Source: JBMNTP01 sp050945795 (GTDB taxonomy: Bacteria > Bacillota > Clostridia > Christensenellales > MGBC116941). Taken from it: a DNA stretch of 39,936 nucleotides. Location: NCBI GenBank assembly GCA_050945795.1, contig JBMNTP010000018.1:1-39936 (forward strand), written 5' to 3'. A program made the position numbers and the translations under genes. The notes beneath the pieces were generated by a model, which saw only the letters and a program-made list of their open reading frames with translations, was not told the DNA's origin and did not search any database. Positions 1 to 8,571 of the stretch are shown piece after piece (the first letter of the stretch is position 1; each line of letters begins with the position of its first letter).

Positions 1-1322
1 AGGCAACTGTTACAAGATACGGTATAGGCTACGCGCCGGACGACAAGGAAGGGCTTATACGGCATCTTGAAAACATGGGATACGGCTTTGAGCAAATGCT
101 CAAGGCGGGGGTGGCGCACCAAAAAGGCGATTACCGCTTTGATATGTTTAGAAATCGAGTGATATTTCCGATAATAGACATATACGGGCGGGTAATAGGT
201 TTTGGCGGCAGAGCGTCGGGCGATATTCAGCCCAAATACCTTAATACCGCCGAGACCGCCATATTCAACAAAAGAAGGAACATTTACGGGCTTAACATTC
301 TCAAAAAACTTAGGAGTGTTTCTTCGCTGGTGTTGACAGAAGGGTATATGGATGTTGTATCGCTGTCAAAAAACGGCGTAAGAAACGCTGTGGCTACGCT
401 TGGCACCGCCCTTACAAAAGAGCAGGCTCGGCTTATAAAGCGCTTCTGCTCGAAGGCATATTTAGCGTATGACGGAGATACGGCAGGTATAAACGCCGCG
501 CTTAAGGCGGTTGATATACTAACCGGCGAGGACGTTGATGTAAGGGTTATGTCGTTTCCAGACGGCATGGATCCGGACGATTATATTAAGGCAAATGGAA
601 GGGCGGCGTTTGAGGAGCTGCAAAAGAAGGCGAATACAGGCATGGAGTTCAAGCTTGAAAGGCTTAAGTATGATTATGACCTTTCGCTAAAGGACGGCAG
701 AATGGAATACGCCATAGCGGCGGCGGCGCTGCTCGCAGAGATTCCAGACCCGGTAGAGCTTGAAAGGTATATAAAACAGCTAAAGGTGCAGACTGGATAT
801 TCAGAACAGTCGATATACGCGCAGATAGGCCGCAGCGGCGGAGCCAAAGCGAATAGCGTTGGAAATTTCAGGCATAATAATGTAAACGCGCGTAAAGAGC
901 CACGCTTAGCTATAACAGAGGCCGAAAGAGGACTGCTGGCGGCGGCGGCGCACGGGTACTCCGAGCTGGTTTTTGAAAAAGTGGAGCGGGAGGATTTTAC
1001 AAGTGATGAGCATCGCCGGTTGTATGACGCTATAAAATTGGAGTGCGAAAAGGGCGAGCCGGATTGCTCGAAAATAATCGCGGGATGCGAAAATGCCGAT
1101 GATGCTGCATTGGCCGTGCGAGTTTTGGCGGAAAAGAAGGAATTTGGCGATGCGGCGCAGTATATTAATGATTGTGCGATAGTTATGCGCAGGAGCGCGG
1201 TTAGAGAAGAAATCGAAAAGCTGAGGAACGAGCTTTTAGCGATAGATTTGGATACGGAACAAAGGAAATCGATAATGCTGGGCATAAAAGAGCTGGAAAA
1301 GTATTATCGGGATTTGAAATAG
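1..1322 (+). CDS. dnaG: DNA primase DnaG, 5'-truncated by the window edge
   Basis: Primase that makes RNA primers at the replication fork. The reading frame is open from base 3 without a start, so the N-terminal zinc-binding (CHC2) domain and the first part of the catalytic core lie outside the window. Visible are the core start (RYGIGYAP near base 16), the TOPRIM fold with its acidic motifs (LTEGYMDVV around base 330, catalytic Glu codon at 339; AYDGDTAG around base 465-490) and a helical C-terminal region expected to bind the replicative helicase. An ATG at 75 is internal to the conserved core and is not the start. It ends 20 bp before rpoD, the usual dnaG-rpoD order of Bacillota macromolecular-synthesis operons. 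Identity is secure; only the 5' part is missing. Confidence 0.95.
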   Translation, partial: ATVTRYGIGYAPDDKEGLIRHLENMGYGFEQMLKAGVAHQKGDYRFDMFRNRVIFPIIDIYGRVIGFGGRASGDIQPKYLNTAETAIFNKRRNIYGLNILKKLRSVSSLVLTEGYMDVVSLSKNGVRNAVATLGTALTKEQARLIKRFCSKAYLAYDGDTAGINAALKAVDILTGEDVDVRVMSFPDGMDPDDYIKANGRAAFEELQKKANTGMEFKLERLKYDYDLSLKDGRMEYAIAAAALLAEIPDPVELERYIKQLKVQTGYSEQSIYAQIGRSGGAKANSVGNFRHNNVNARKEPRLAITEAERGLLAAAAHGYSELVFEKVEREDFTSDEHRRLYDAIKLECEKGEPDCSKIIAGCENADDAALAVRVLAEKKEFGDAAQYINDCAIVMRRSAVREEIEKLRNELLAIDLDTEQRKSIMLGIKELEKYYRDLK

Positions 1323-1342
1323 CCATTAAGGAGCAAAACAAG

Positions 1343-2422
1343 GTGACAAACGCTGAAACATTTAATGAAAAGCTAAATGAGCTGCTCGAGGCCGGGAAGC
1401 GTCGGGGTATGCTCACATATAAGGAAATTATGGACACGCTTGAGGAAAGTGAACTCGAGCCGGACCAGATAGAGAAGATTTATGATACATTCGAGGCTTT
1501 AAACATCGATGTAGTTGATGACGATGCCACAGCCAAGGAAATTCAAGAAGAAATTGCCGAGGAAAACGTAGAGGCGGCTGTTCCAGAAGGCATTAACATC
1601 GACGACCCCGTTCGCATGTATCTTAAGGAGATTGGAAAGGTAGCGCTGCTTACGGCGGCTGAAGAAGTCGAGATAGCCAAGCGCATGGAGGCGGGGGATG
1701 GCGAGGCCAAGCGTAAACTGGCGGAGGCTAATTTAAGGCTGGTTGTAAGTATTGCCAAGAGGTATGTAGGGAGGGGAATGCTTTTCCTTGACCTTATACA
1801 GGAAGGAAACCTCGGCCTTATAAAGGCAGTTGAAAAGTTTGATTATAGAAAAGGATATAAATTTAGCACATATGCTACCTGGTGGATAAGGCAGGCTATA
1901 ACAAGGGCGATTGCCGACCAGGCGCGCACAATACGGATACCCGTTCATATGGTGGAAACTATAAACAAGCTTATACGCGTTTCCCGCCAGCTTTTACAAG
2001 AATACGGCAGAGAGCCGGCGCCGGAGGAAATAGCGCAGGAGATGGGAATATCCGAAGAGAAGGTGCGTGAAATAGTAAAGATAGCACAAGAGCCGGTATC
2101 TCTCGAAACGCCGATAGGCGAGGAGGAAGACAGCCATCTTGGTGACTTCATACCTGACGACGATGCGCCTGCGCCCGCCGAGGCTGCCGCTTTTACACTC
2201 TTAAAAGAGCAGCTTATGGATGTGCTCGATACGCTTACTCCGCGCGAGAAGAAGGTATTGCGGCTGCGCTTTGGGCTTGATGACGGCCGCGCCCGCACGC
2301 TTGAAGAGGTGGGCAAGGAGTTTAGCGTTACAAGAGAGCGCATAAGGCAGATTGAGGCGAAGGCGCTTAGAAAGCTAAGGCATCCTAGCCGCAGCAAAAA
2401 GCTTAAGGACTTTTTGGACTAG
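1343..2422 (+). CDS. rpoD: Primary RNA polymerase sigma factor SigA/RpoD (359 aa)
   Basis: Housekeeping sigma-70 factor. Starts at GTG 1343 with AAGGAG at 1328-1333, nine bases upstream. A short region 1.1-like N-terminus (residues ~1-85) is followed by region 1.2 (DPVRMYLKEIG, ~88-98), region 2 (residues ~128-205, with KGYKFSTYATWWIRQA, the -10 recognition and melting helix), region 3 (~206-290) and region 4 (298-359) with the -35-recognising helix-turn-helix near residues 319-345 (VTRERIRQIEAKALRKLR). Size and lack of the long non-conserved insert fit the Gram-positive form. It shares an operon with dnaG upstream; a terminator follows 100 bp downstream. Its presence agrees with the many TTGACA/TATAAT-like promoters seen elsewhere in the window. 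Confidence 0.97.
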   Translation: MTNAETFNEKLNELLEAGKRRGMLTYKEIMDTLEESELEPDQIEKIYDTFEALNIDVVDDDATAKEIQEEIAEENVEAAVPEGINIDDPVRMYLKEIGKVALLTAAEEVEIAKRMEAGDGEAKRKLAEANLRLVVSIAKRYVGRGMLFLDLIQEGNLGLIKAVEKFDYRKGYKFSTYATWWIRQAITRAIADQARTIRIPVHMVETINKLIRVSRQLLQEYGREPAPEEIAQEMGISEEKVREIVKIAQEPVSLETPIGEEEDSHLGDFIPDDDAPAPAEAAAFTLLKEQLMDVLDTLTPREKKVLRLRFGLDDGRARTLEEVGKEFSVTRERIRQIEAKALRKLRHPSRSKKLKDFLD

Positions 2423-2522
2423 CCGTCTGAATTTTAGAATAACAATAAACATAAAAGCGCCCCTTCGCCTTAGCGCGGACGGGGCGGGGTGTCCGGCGGC
2501 GAATTTAGCTTTGTCGGGTATC

Positions 2523-2545
2523 GCCGCCCGGGGGGCGGCTTTTTT
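2523..2545 (+). terminator. Intrinsic terminator after rpoD
   Basis: Seven-bp GC stem GCCGCCC/GGGCGGC (2523-2529 with 2533-2539), a three-base loop, then six T. It ends the dnaG-rpoD transcript about 100 bp after rpoD, only 24 bp before trmK, so trmK may be read through or start from a promoter hidden in this short gap. Confidence 0.8.
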
Positions 2546-2568
2546 AAAGGCGGAGGTATATATTTTAG

Positions 2569-3279
2569 ATGATAATCGTTAGCGCAAGGCTTAGAGCGGC
2601 GGCGGATATGGCGGGGGAAATGTCTCAATGCTCTACCGCGGCTGATATAGGCTGCGATCACGGCAAGCTTGGAGTATGGCTGTTGCAGAATATGAGGGCG
2701 AAAAAGGTTATAGCTTGCGATATAAGCCAAAAGTCACTAAATAAAGCGCGGCGTCTTGCCGCCATTACCGGGCTTGCGGCTCAACTTGAGACGCGGGAGG
2801 GCGACGGACTTTTGCCTCTTAAGCTGGGGGAAGTCGGCTGCGTTTTTATAATGGGCATGGGCGGCGGCACCATAATATCTATACTTGAAGACGGCGGCAA
2901 AACAGCGCTTAAAGCCGACGCTATTATAATGCAGCCTATGAGCGATGTGCCAAAGCTAAGACTGTGGCTTAACAGAAACGGTTTTAAAATTGAGAGGGAG
3001 CGCATTATTGAAGAGGACGGGCGTTTCTATAATATTATAGGCGCTGCGGCGGGAGAGGAAAGCGAATACACTGAGGCCGAGTTTTTTATGGGCAGAAGGC
3101 TTATTGAAAGCGGTGAGCCGGCTTTTAAAAAGTGGTTGGCCAAAAAGATTGAGGAAACCGAAGGCATATTGGATACAATAATCGCGGAGACAAAAAAGGG
3201 AAAGTCCGCGAAAAAGTATTTAAGGGACAGGAAGAAATATCTCGAGGAGGTGTTTTCATGGTTGAATGCCAAAAGCTGA
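2569..3279 (+). CDS. trmK: tRNA (adenine(22)-N1)-methyltransferase TrmK (236 aa)
   Basis: SAM-dependent enzyme that methylates N1 of A22 in tRNA. The N-terminal half has the Rossmann methyltransferase motif I AADIGCDHG (residues ~24-32), the acidic strand-2 end IACDIS (~48-53) and the family-typical MGMGGG (95-100) in the active-site loop; the C-terminal part is helical and charged, as in B. subtilis YqfN/TrmK. ATG 2569 has GGAGG at 2552-2556. Position between rpoD and the Nif3-like gene is the conserved Bacillota order, which strengthens the call. The stop overlaps the next gene by 22 bp, implying coupled translation. Confidence 0.9.
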   Translation: MIIVSARLRAAADMAGEMSQCSTAADIGCDHGKLGVWLLQNMRAKKVIACDISQKSLNKARRLAAITGLAAQLETREGDGLLPLKLGEVGCVFIMGMGGGTIISILEDGGKTALKADAIIMQPMSDVPKLRLWLNRNGFKIERERIIEEDGRFYNIIGAAAGEESEYTEAEFFMGRRLIESGEPAFKKWLAKKIEETEGILDTIIAETKKGKSAKKYLRDRKKYLEEVFSWLNAKS

Positions 3280-4358
3280 TAGGGCTTATAGAAAGCATAG
3301 CGCCGCCGCTTATACAAGAAGAATGGGACAATAGCGGTTTTCAGATAGGCGATAGATATTCTATGATAGGAAAGGTTATGGTGGCGCTTGACCTTACAGA
3401 GCAGGTGGCTATAGAGGCGGCGAGCGCCGGAGCAGGCATGGTGCTAACTCATCATCCCGCCTTTTTCAGGCCGGTAAAATCGCTTACGACGGACGACGAT
3501 ACCGGCCGCGCTATACTCACGCTTAACAGATACGGCATCGCTCTTTATTGCGCGCATACAAGCTGGGACAACGCGCCTAACGGCCTTAACGACGCTTTAG
3601 CAGAAGCGGTAGGCCTTAGAGATATAAGGCGGCTGTCAAGCCAGGGCGCGCTTAAAAAGGTTGTTGTGTTTGTGCCGTCGGGTTATGAGGACGATATCGC
3701 TACTGCTATGTGCGATGCGGGGGCGGGCAAGATAGGCAGGTATTCAGACTGCACGTTTCGCGCAGAAGGCACCGGTACTTTTAGGCCGGAGGAAGCGGCA
3801 AAGCCTTTTATAGGTTCGGGCGGCGTGCTCGAAAAGACAAAGGAAACAAGGCTTGAAACTATTGTTGATGAGTATTTGCTTGGCGCTGTTGTAGCCGCTA
3901 TGCTTGAGGCGCATCCGTATGAGGAGGCGGCTTACGATATATACAATGTTGAGCGGCCGGGTACAATATCGTCGGGGCGGCTGGGCGAGCTGGATACGCC
4001 TATGGAGTTTGATGAGCTGTGCCGCGAGATGGTGGCGGTTTTTGGCAGACTTAGAGCCAGCGGCAGCGAGGCGGCGTTGGTTGAGAAAGTAGCGGTATGC
4101 GGCGGGGCGGGAGCGTCGGTCATGGAAGCGGCGTCGAGGATGGGTGCGGATGTGCTTATAACGGGAGATGTGCGGCATCATGAGGCGCTTATGGCGGCGG
4201 GAGCCGGCCTGCTTCTTATAGACGCCGGACATTACGCGACAGAACGCATAGGCGTTGACGCATTAACAAAGCGTTTACAAAGACTGGCATTTGAGTTACA
4301 ATATAGTGTAGAGTTTATAAGGTCCGCGGCCGAGAAGGATCCCTGGAGGTTTTACTGA
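3258..4358 (+). CDS. Nif3-like dinuclear metal-centre protein (YqfO type, 366 aa)
   Basis: Member of the Nif3/GTP cyclohydrolase I type 2-like family of hexameric dinuclear-metal proteins whose cellular role is still debated. Metal-site motifs are in place: THHP (residues 64-67), AHTSWDNAPNGLND (~99-112) and, near the C-terminus, DAGHYATE (His325, Glu328). The 366-residue length includes the extra middle domain (about residues 130-230) with the PII/CutA-like fold typical of Gram-positive YqfO rather than the short ~250-residue form. ATG 3258 lies inside the end of trmK and is preceded by GAGGAGG at 3244-3250. Also given the older label of GTP cyclohydrolase I type 2 in some annotations; sequence alone does not support that activity. 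Confidence 0.9.
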   Translation: MVECQKLIGLIESIAPPLIQEEWDNSGFQIGDRYSMIGKVMVALDLTEQVAIEAASAGAGMVLTHHPAFFRPVKSLTTDDDTGRAILTLNRYGIALYCAHTSWDNAPNGLNDALAEAVGLRDIRRLSSQGALKKVVVFVPSGYEDDIATAMCDAGAGKIGRYSDCTFRAEGTGTFRPEEAAKPFIGSGGVLEKTKETRLETIVDEYLLGAVVAAMLEAHPYEEAAYDIYNVERPGTISSGRLGELDTPMEFDELCREMVAVFGRLRASGSEAALVEKVAVCGGAGASVMEAASRMGADVLITGDVRHHEALMAAGAGLLLIDAGHYATERIGVDALTKRLQRLAFELQYSVEFIRSAAEKDPWRFY

Positions 4359-4411
4359 AAGGGTAATTTTTACTATTCTTCAAAAAGCGCGGACATGACC
4401 GGAGGTATTTG

Positions 4412-5119
4412 ATGAGCAAATTGTCCTCGCTGTGGGATTATCAGCAGGCAGACATGGAGCTTTTAAGCTTCGAAAGCAAAATAAAGAATTCCGAGGTGCG
4501 CAGGAAACTGGGCATGGCGGGGGCTGTGCTAAAGGAGGGCCAGGCCGCGCTTAAGGGCATGGAAAAAGAAGCGCTGGACTATAAGGAGCGTATTTCCGAT
4601 ATAAATGATGAATATACAAAGCTTCAGGAAAAATTTGACGAAGTTATGAAAGCTTTTGAAGAGGCGGATAAAGAGGATATAAGCCTTGTAAGGTCTTACC
4701 GGCGGGAAGCTGAAGAAGTGCAGAGTCAAATGACGGAGCTTAGAAAAGAGCTGGCATCCATTCAGGCGTTCGCGCTTAAAACTGAACGTTCGCATAAGGC
4801 GCTTGTTTCTAAGATGGGCAAAGCCAGAAACGATTATGTTGAGTATAAAGACGAGTATGAAAAGCTGATAGAAGAATCGGAGCCGGAGCTTAAAAGGCTT
4901 AAGGGTATTGTTGCCAATACCGCAGCTAAGGTTGACAAACAACAGCTTCAGCGTTATAAATATATTAGGCAGAATCTGATGCCGCCTATGGCGGTATTGA
5001 ATTCGGACCAGTGCATGGGCTGCAATATGTCGCTGCCGTCAACAACGGCCAGAAGGCTTAAAGATAACGACGGCATAATAGAATGCGAAAACTGCGGAAG
5101 AATTCTTTATATGCCTTAA
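4412..5119 (+). CDS. Coiled-coil C4-type zinc-ribbon protein (CdsZ/COG1579-like, 235 aa)
   Basis: Cytosolic protein with a long, charged, heptad-like coiled coil over residues ~10-175 and a C-terminal zinc ribbon formed by Cys201, Cys204, Cys225 and Cys228 (CMGC and CENC). This architecture is that of the COG1579 family, for which roles in nucleic acid or ribosome-linked regulation have been suggested. ATG 4412 is chosen over the TTG at 4409 because GGAGG at 4401-4405 then sits six bases away. It follows the Nif3-like gene by 53 bp and precedes rnpB, a common clostridial neighbourhood. No enzyme activity is predicted from sequence. Confidence 0.85.
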   Translation: MSKLSSLWDYQQADMELLSFESKIKNSEVRRKLGMAGAVLKEGQAALKGMEKEALDYKERISDINDEYTKLQEKFDEVMKAFEEADKEDISLVRSYRREAEEVQSQMTELRKELASIQAFALKTERSHKALVSKMGKARNDYVEYKDEYEKLIEESEPELKRLKGIVANTAAKVDKQQLQRYKYIRQNLMPPMAVLNSDQCMGCNMSLPSTTARRLKDNDGIIECENCGRILYMP

Positions 5120-5140
5120 AAATTTGTTAATTTTAAATTT

Positions 5141-5477
5141 GCGAGTAAGCTGAATGACCGCGCGGAAGCGTTTCGCGAGGAAAGTCCGAGCTCCATAGGG
5201 CAGGGTGCCGGGTAACACCCGGCGGAGGCGACTCCAGGGAAAGTGCAACAGAGAGATACCGCGTCCGGTTTCGGGCGTAAGGGTGGAAAGGTGAGGTAAG
5301 AGCTCACCAGCGGCCTGGCGACTTGTCCGCTATGTAAACCCCACCTGGTGCAAGATTGGAATGGGAGCATTAAATAGCGGCCCGCTAAGCTCCCGGTAAT
5401 CGCTGGAGCCTGTCGGTAACGGCAGGCGTAGATAGATGGTCATTCACGACAGAACTCGGCTTACAGGCTTATCTCGC
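5141..5477 (+). ncRNA. rnpB: RNase P RNA, bacterial type A
   Basis: Catalytic RNA of ribonuclease P, which matures tRNA 5' ends. The universal blocks are present: GAGGAAAGTCCGAGCTCCAT near 5178, AGGGCAGGGTGCC just after it, GTGCAACAGAGAGA near 5242, GGTAAGAGCTCACC near 5293, and the 3' block ACAGAACTCGGCTTA near 5449. Ends were set by helix P1: GCGAGTAAGC at 5141-5150 pairs with GCTTATCTCGC at 5467-5477 with one bulge; P2 is GAATGACC pairing with GGTCATTC. The layout matches the E. coli-like type A, which is usual for Clostridia, not the Bacillus type B. Only 21 bp separate it from the zinc-ribbon gene, so it may be processed from that transcript or use a weak overlapping promoter. Confidence 0.95.
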
Positions 5478-5485
5478 AGCGTCGA

Positions 5486-5518
5486 AATCCCTCGGTAATA
5501 CCGGGGGATTTTGTTTTT
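5486..5518 (+). terminator. Intrinsic terminator of rnpB
   Basis: Eleven-bp stem (5486-5496 with 5500-5510, one T-G wobble), three-base loop AAT, followed by TTGTTTTT. It starts nine bases after the P1 helix closes. Confidence 0.9.
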
Positions 5519-5625
5519 AGCTTTTAATGTCTGCCGGTTTCCATAAAGCGGAAGGGAAATGCGGTTTTGTCGAAAACCCGAACATTATGCAAATAATGAT
5601 GCTAAATGTTGCGAATATGGTTGCC

Positions 5626-5655
5626 TTGACGATGTATTTTTGGTAAATTCATAAT
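5626..5655 (+). promoter_or_regulatory. Promoter of the pur-pyr gene cluster
   Basis: TTGACG at 5626-5631 and CATAAT at 5650-5655 with an 18-bp spacer. It gives a leader of only about 25-30 bases before purE, so no guanine riboswitch fits here; control would have to be by a repressor or by promoter strength. The rest of 5519-5625 shows nothing I recognise. Confidence 0.65.
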
Positions 5656-5689
5656 ACAGATGTTTGTATTAAAAATTTGGAGGGGTAAT

Positions 5690-6184
5690 ATGAGATGCGC
5701 TGTAGTTATGGGCAGTGCCAGCGATTTTCCGTTGGTCAAGCCCTGCGTTGAGACTCTGAAAAAGTTTGGAATAGACCCGCTTGTAAGTGTTATTTCCGCG
5801 CACAGGACGCCGGATAAGGCTGCCGATTTCGCCAAAAACGCCGAAGGAGAAGGTATTGACGTTATTATCGCGGCGGCGGGGAAGGCGGCGCATTTAGCCG
5901 GAGCCATGGCGGCGAATTCGGCGCTGCCGGTTATAGGCATACCGGTAAAATCGACGGCGCTCGACGGCCTTGACGCACTGCTTTCAACAGTACAGATGCC
6001 GCCCGGGGTGCCGGTTGCTACTGTTGGAATTGACGCGGCGAAAAACGCGGCGATACTCGCTGTACAGATTATGGCTTTGAAATATCCGGTGTTATCCGAC
6101 CGCATAAAAAAATATAAAATCGAAATGGCCGTTGAGGCTGAAAAGATGGACGCGGCTGTAAAAGAGGAGGTTCTCGGCTTATGA
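5690..6184 (+). CDS. purE: 5-(carboxyamino)imidazole ribonucleotide mutase / AIR carboxylase PurE (164 aa)
   Basis: Acts in de novo purine synthesis, forming CAIR. ATG 5690 is preferred to an upstream ATG at 5660 because GGAGGGG at 5679-5685 precedes it and the protein then begins directly with the first beta strand (MRCAVVMGSASD). Family motifs seen: SAHRTP (residues ~43-48), AAHLAG, VQMPPGVPVATV and AAKNAA. The phosphate loop reads GSASD instead of the common GSDSD/GSKSD, and the usual AGAGGAAHLPG reads AAAGKAAHLAG. No purK is present, so this enzyme may work directly on AIR and CO2, but the sequence alone cannot decide that. First gene of the cluster; overlaps purC by four bases. Confidence 0.92.
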   Translation: MRCAVVMGSASDFPLVKPCVETLKKFGIDPLVSVISAHRTPDKAADFAKNAEGEGIDVIIAAAGKAAHLAGAMAANSALPVIGIPVKSTALDGLDALLSTVQMPPGVPVATVGIDAAKNAAILAVQIMALKYPVLSDRIKKYKIEMAVEAEKMDAAVKEEVLGL

Positions 6185-6888
6185 TAAAGAAAGAACAGAT
6201 GTATGAGGGCAAGGCTAAAAAGGTATTCGCGACGGATAATGCCGATCAATGTATAGTAAGCTACAAAGACGACGCTACGGCTTTTAACGGCCTAAAAAAA
6301 GGCACAATTGTAGGCAAAGGCGTTGTAAATAATAAAGTATCGAACCACCTCTTTAAAATGCTGGAAAAGCATGGCATACCCTCCCATTTTATAGAGGAAC
6401 TCAACGACAGGGAAACGCTTGTTAAAAGGGTTGAGATAGTGCCTGTTGAGGTTATAGTAAGGAATATAGCGGCGGGCAGCCTGTCAAAGCGACTGGGACT
6501 GCCGGAAGGGCAAAAGCTTAAGACTACGGTGCTTGAGTATTGCTACAAAGACGATGAGCTGGGCGACCCTTTAATAAACGACTACCATATATACGCAATG
6601 GAGCTCGCTACAAAAGACGAGATGGACAAAATAGCGGCATACGCCTTAAAGGTAAATGACGTGCTAAGGGAATACCTTAAAGAGCTTGGCATCGACCTTA
6701 TCGATTTTAAACTTGAGTTTGGCAGATATAAAGGCGATATTATACTGGCGGACGAAATTTCACCAGACACCTGCCGTTTCTGGGATTCCAAGTCGGGCGA
6801 GAAGCTTGATAAAGACAGATTCAGGCGCGACCTTGGCAATGTCGAGGAGGCGTATGAGGAGATATTAAGAAGACTGATGGGCGCTTAA
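6181..6888 (+). CDS. purC: SAICAR synthetase PurC (235 aa)
   Basis: Phosphoribosylaminoimidazole-succinocarboxamide synthase, joining aspartate to CAIR with ATP. The N-terminal YEGKAKKVF (residues ~8-16), the SYKDDATAFN block (~27-36), VEVIVRNIAAGSL (~84-96) and the C-terminal DFKLEFGR and DEISPDTCRFWD motifs are all intact; 235 residues is the usual bacterial length. ATGA overlap with purE (start ATG 6181, purE stop 6182-6184) points to coupled translation. Confidence 0.96.
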   Translation: MIKKEQMYEGKAKKVFATDNADQCIVSYKDDATAFNGLKKGTIVGKGVVNNKVSNHLFKMLEKHGIPSHFIEELNDRETLVKRVEIVPVEVIVRNIAAGSLSKRLGLPEGQKLKTTVLEYCYKDDELGDPLINDYHIYAMELATKDEMDKIAAYALKVNDVLREYLKELGIDLIDFKLEFGRYKGDIILADEISPDTCRFWDSKSGEKLDKDRFRRDLGNVEEAYEEILRRLMGA

Positions 6889-6913
6889 GCGGCGCTGTAA
6901 GAGGAGTTTTATT

Positions 6914-7924
6914 ATGGATTACCGTCAGGCCGGAGTTGATGTCGAGGCGGGATACGAGGCTGTTAAACTTATGAAGGGCCATGCTCAAAGCACGCATGGA
7001 CCGGAGGTTATGAAAATGCTCGCCAACTTCGGAGGACTTTTCGAGCTTAAAGGATATAAAGAACCGGTGCTGGTATCCGGTACCGACGGCGTGGGTACAA
7101 AGCTTAAGCTGGCGTTTGCGTTAGATAAGCATGATACGGTGGGCATAGACTGCGTGGCTATGTGCGTAAACGACATAGTATGCCATGGAGCTAAGCCGCT
7201 GTTTTTCCTCGACTACATAGCAACGGGAAAACTGGTGCCGCAGCAAGCCGCACAGATTGTAAGCGGCATAGCCGAAGGCTGCCGTCAGGCAGGATGCGCG
7301 CTTACCGGCGGAGAGACGGCGGAGATGCCGGGGTTTTACGCCGAAGGTGAGTATGATTTGGCGGGGTTTGCCGTAGGCGCGGCGGAGAAAAGCCGCATAA
7401 TAGACGGCTCGACTATACAAAAGGGCGACGCTCTTATTGGCCTTTCTTCAAGCGGCGTACATTCAAACGGATTTTCGCTAATTAGAAAGATTTTTGGAGA
7501 AACGGCGGACAAGCTTTCAAGGCGTTTTGAAGGGCTTAGTTTAAGCATAGGAGAGGAGCTCCTTACGCCGACTCGCATATACGTTAAAACGGTACTAGAG
7601 CTGCTATCCGCCTTTGATGTGCGGGGCATAGCGCATATAACAGGCGGCGGCTTTTATGAGAATATACCGAGGATAATGCCAAAGGGGCTGTGCGCAAGAG
7701 TTTATACCGATTCGTTCGAAATGCCGCAATTGTTTAAAATTATTGAGGAGCAGGGCGGCATTTCTAAAAAGGACATGTTCTCGACATTTAATATGGGCAT
7801 AGGCATGGTGCTGGCGGTGCCGCAGGAACAGGCGAAAGAGGCTTTGAGCGCGGCTTCGCGCGCGGGAGAGAAAGCCTTTATAATAGGCGAAGCAATTGAG
7901 GGGGAAGGTGTGCTGCTGGTATGA
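6914..7924 (+). CDS. purM: Phosphoribosylformylglycinamidine cyclo-ligase PurM (336 aa)
   Basis: AIR synthetase, closing the imidazole ring with ATP. Recognised by GTDGVGTKLKLA (residues ~57-67), DCVAMCVNDIVCHGAKPLFFLDY (in two adjoining blocks near 77-99), TGGETAEMPGFY and the HITGGGFYENIPR segment near residue 240. Start ATG 6914 with GAGGAG at 6901-6906. Length matches the family. It overlaps purN in an ATGA junction. Neighbouring purF and purL, often placed here, are absent from the window. Confidence 0.96.
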   Translation: MDYRQAGVDVEAGYEAVKLMKGHAQSTHGPEVMKMLANFGGLFELKGYKEPVLVSGTDGVGTKLKLAFALDKHDTVGIDCVAMCVNDIVCHGAKPLFFLDYIATGKLVPQQAAQIVSGIAEGCRQAGCALTGGETAEMPGFYAEGEYDLAGFAVGAAEKSRIIDGSTIQKGDALIGLSSSGVHSNGFSLIRKIFGETADKLSRRFEGLSLSIGEELLTPTRIYVKTVLELLSAFDVRGIAHITGGGFYENIPRIMPKGLCARVYTDSFEMPQLFKIIEEQGGISKKDMFSTFNMGIGMVLAVPQEQAKEALSAASRAGEKAFIIGEAIEGEGVLLV

Positions 7925-8571
7925 AGATAGCCGTTATGGTATCGGGCGGAGGCAGCAACCTCCAGGCGCTTATAGACGCACAAAACGCCGGCAAGCTGGG
8001 CGGGATGATAGTTAAGGTTATATCGTCGTCGGCATCGGCGTACGCGCTTAAGCGGGCGGCTAGCTACTCTATAGCTTCAGAGGTTGTCGAGAGGGGCGAC
8101 TATGCTAACAGGGCGGAATATGATGAGGCAGTGCTATCCGCAATGGATTCATCAGGCGCCGAGCTTTTCGTCTTAGCGGGGTATATGCAGATATTAAGCG
8201 AAAAAGCAGTTTCAAAATACAGAAACCGCATTATAAACATACATCCTTCGCTCATACCAAGCTTTTGCGGTATGGGCTATTTTAGTGCTAAGGTGCATCA
8301 AAGCGTTATAGAATATGGCTGCAAGGTCAGTGGAGCAACAGTGCATTTTGTTGACGAGGGCGCTGATACCGGCCCTATTATAATGCAAAGGACGGCGCCT
8401 GTCTTAGAAGATGACGACGCCAAAACGCTGCAACAAAAGATTCTAAAGCTGGAACACGACATGCTGCCGGAGGCGGTGGCGCTTATAGCGTCGGGTAGAG
8501 TCAGAGTTATCGGACGCAGGGTTTATGTGGGTGAGGATAAAAAGGCTGTGGTCAAGGAGGCAATCGAATGA
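7921..8571 (+). CDS. purN: Phosphoribosylglycinamide formyltransferase PurN (216 aa)
   Basis: Transfers the formyl group of 10-formyl-THF to GAR. Starts with VSGGGSNLQAL (phosphate loop, residues ~8-18); catalytic Asn/His in INIHPSLIP and the Asp in FVDEGADTGPII are all present. The segment between them reads SFCGMGYFSAKVHQ, the form common in clostridial PurN. Sits between purM and purH with four-base overlaps at both ends. Confidence 0.95.
   Translation: MKIAVMVSGGGSNLQALIDAQNAGKLGGMIVKVISSSASAYALKRAASYSIASEVVERGDYANRAEYDEAVLSAMDSSGAELFVLAGYMQILSEKAVSKYRNRIINIHPSLIPSFCGMGYFSAKVHQSVIEYGCKVSGATVHFVDEGADTGPIIMQRTAPVLEDDDAKTLQQKILKLEHDMLPEAVALIASGRVRVIGRRVYVGEDKKAVVKEAIE

Noticed and set aside
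1945..2397. 150-codon open frame antisense to rpoD
   Set aside because: Serine-rich shadow of the conserved sigma regions 3 and 4.
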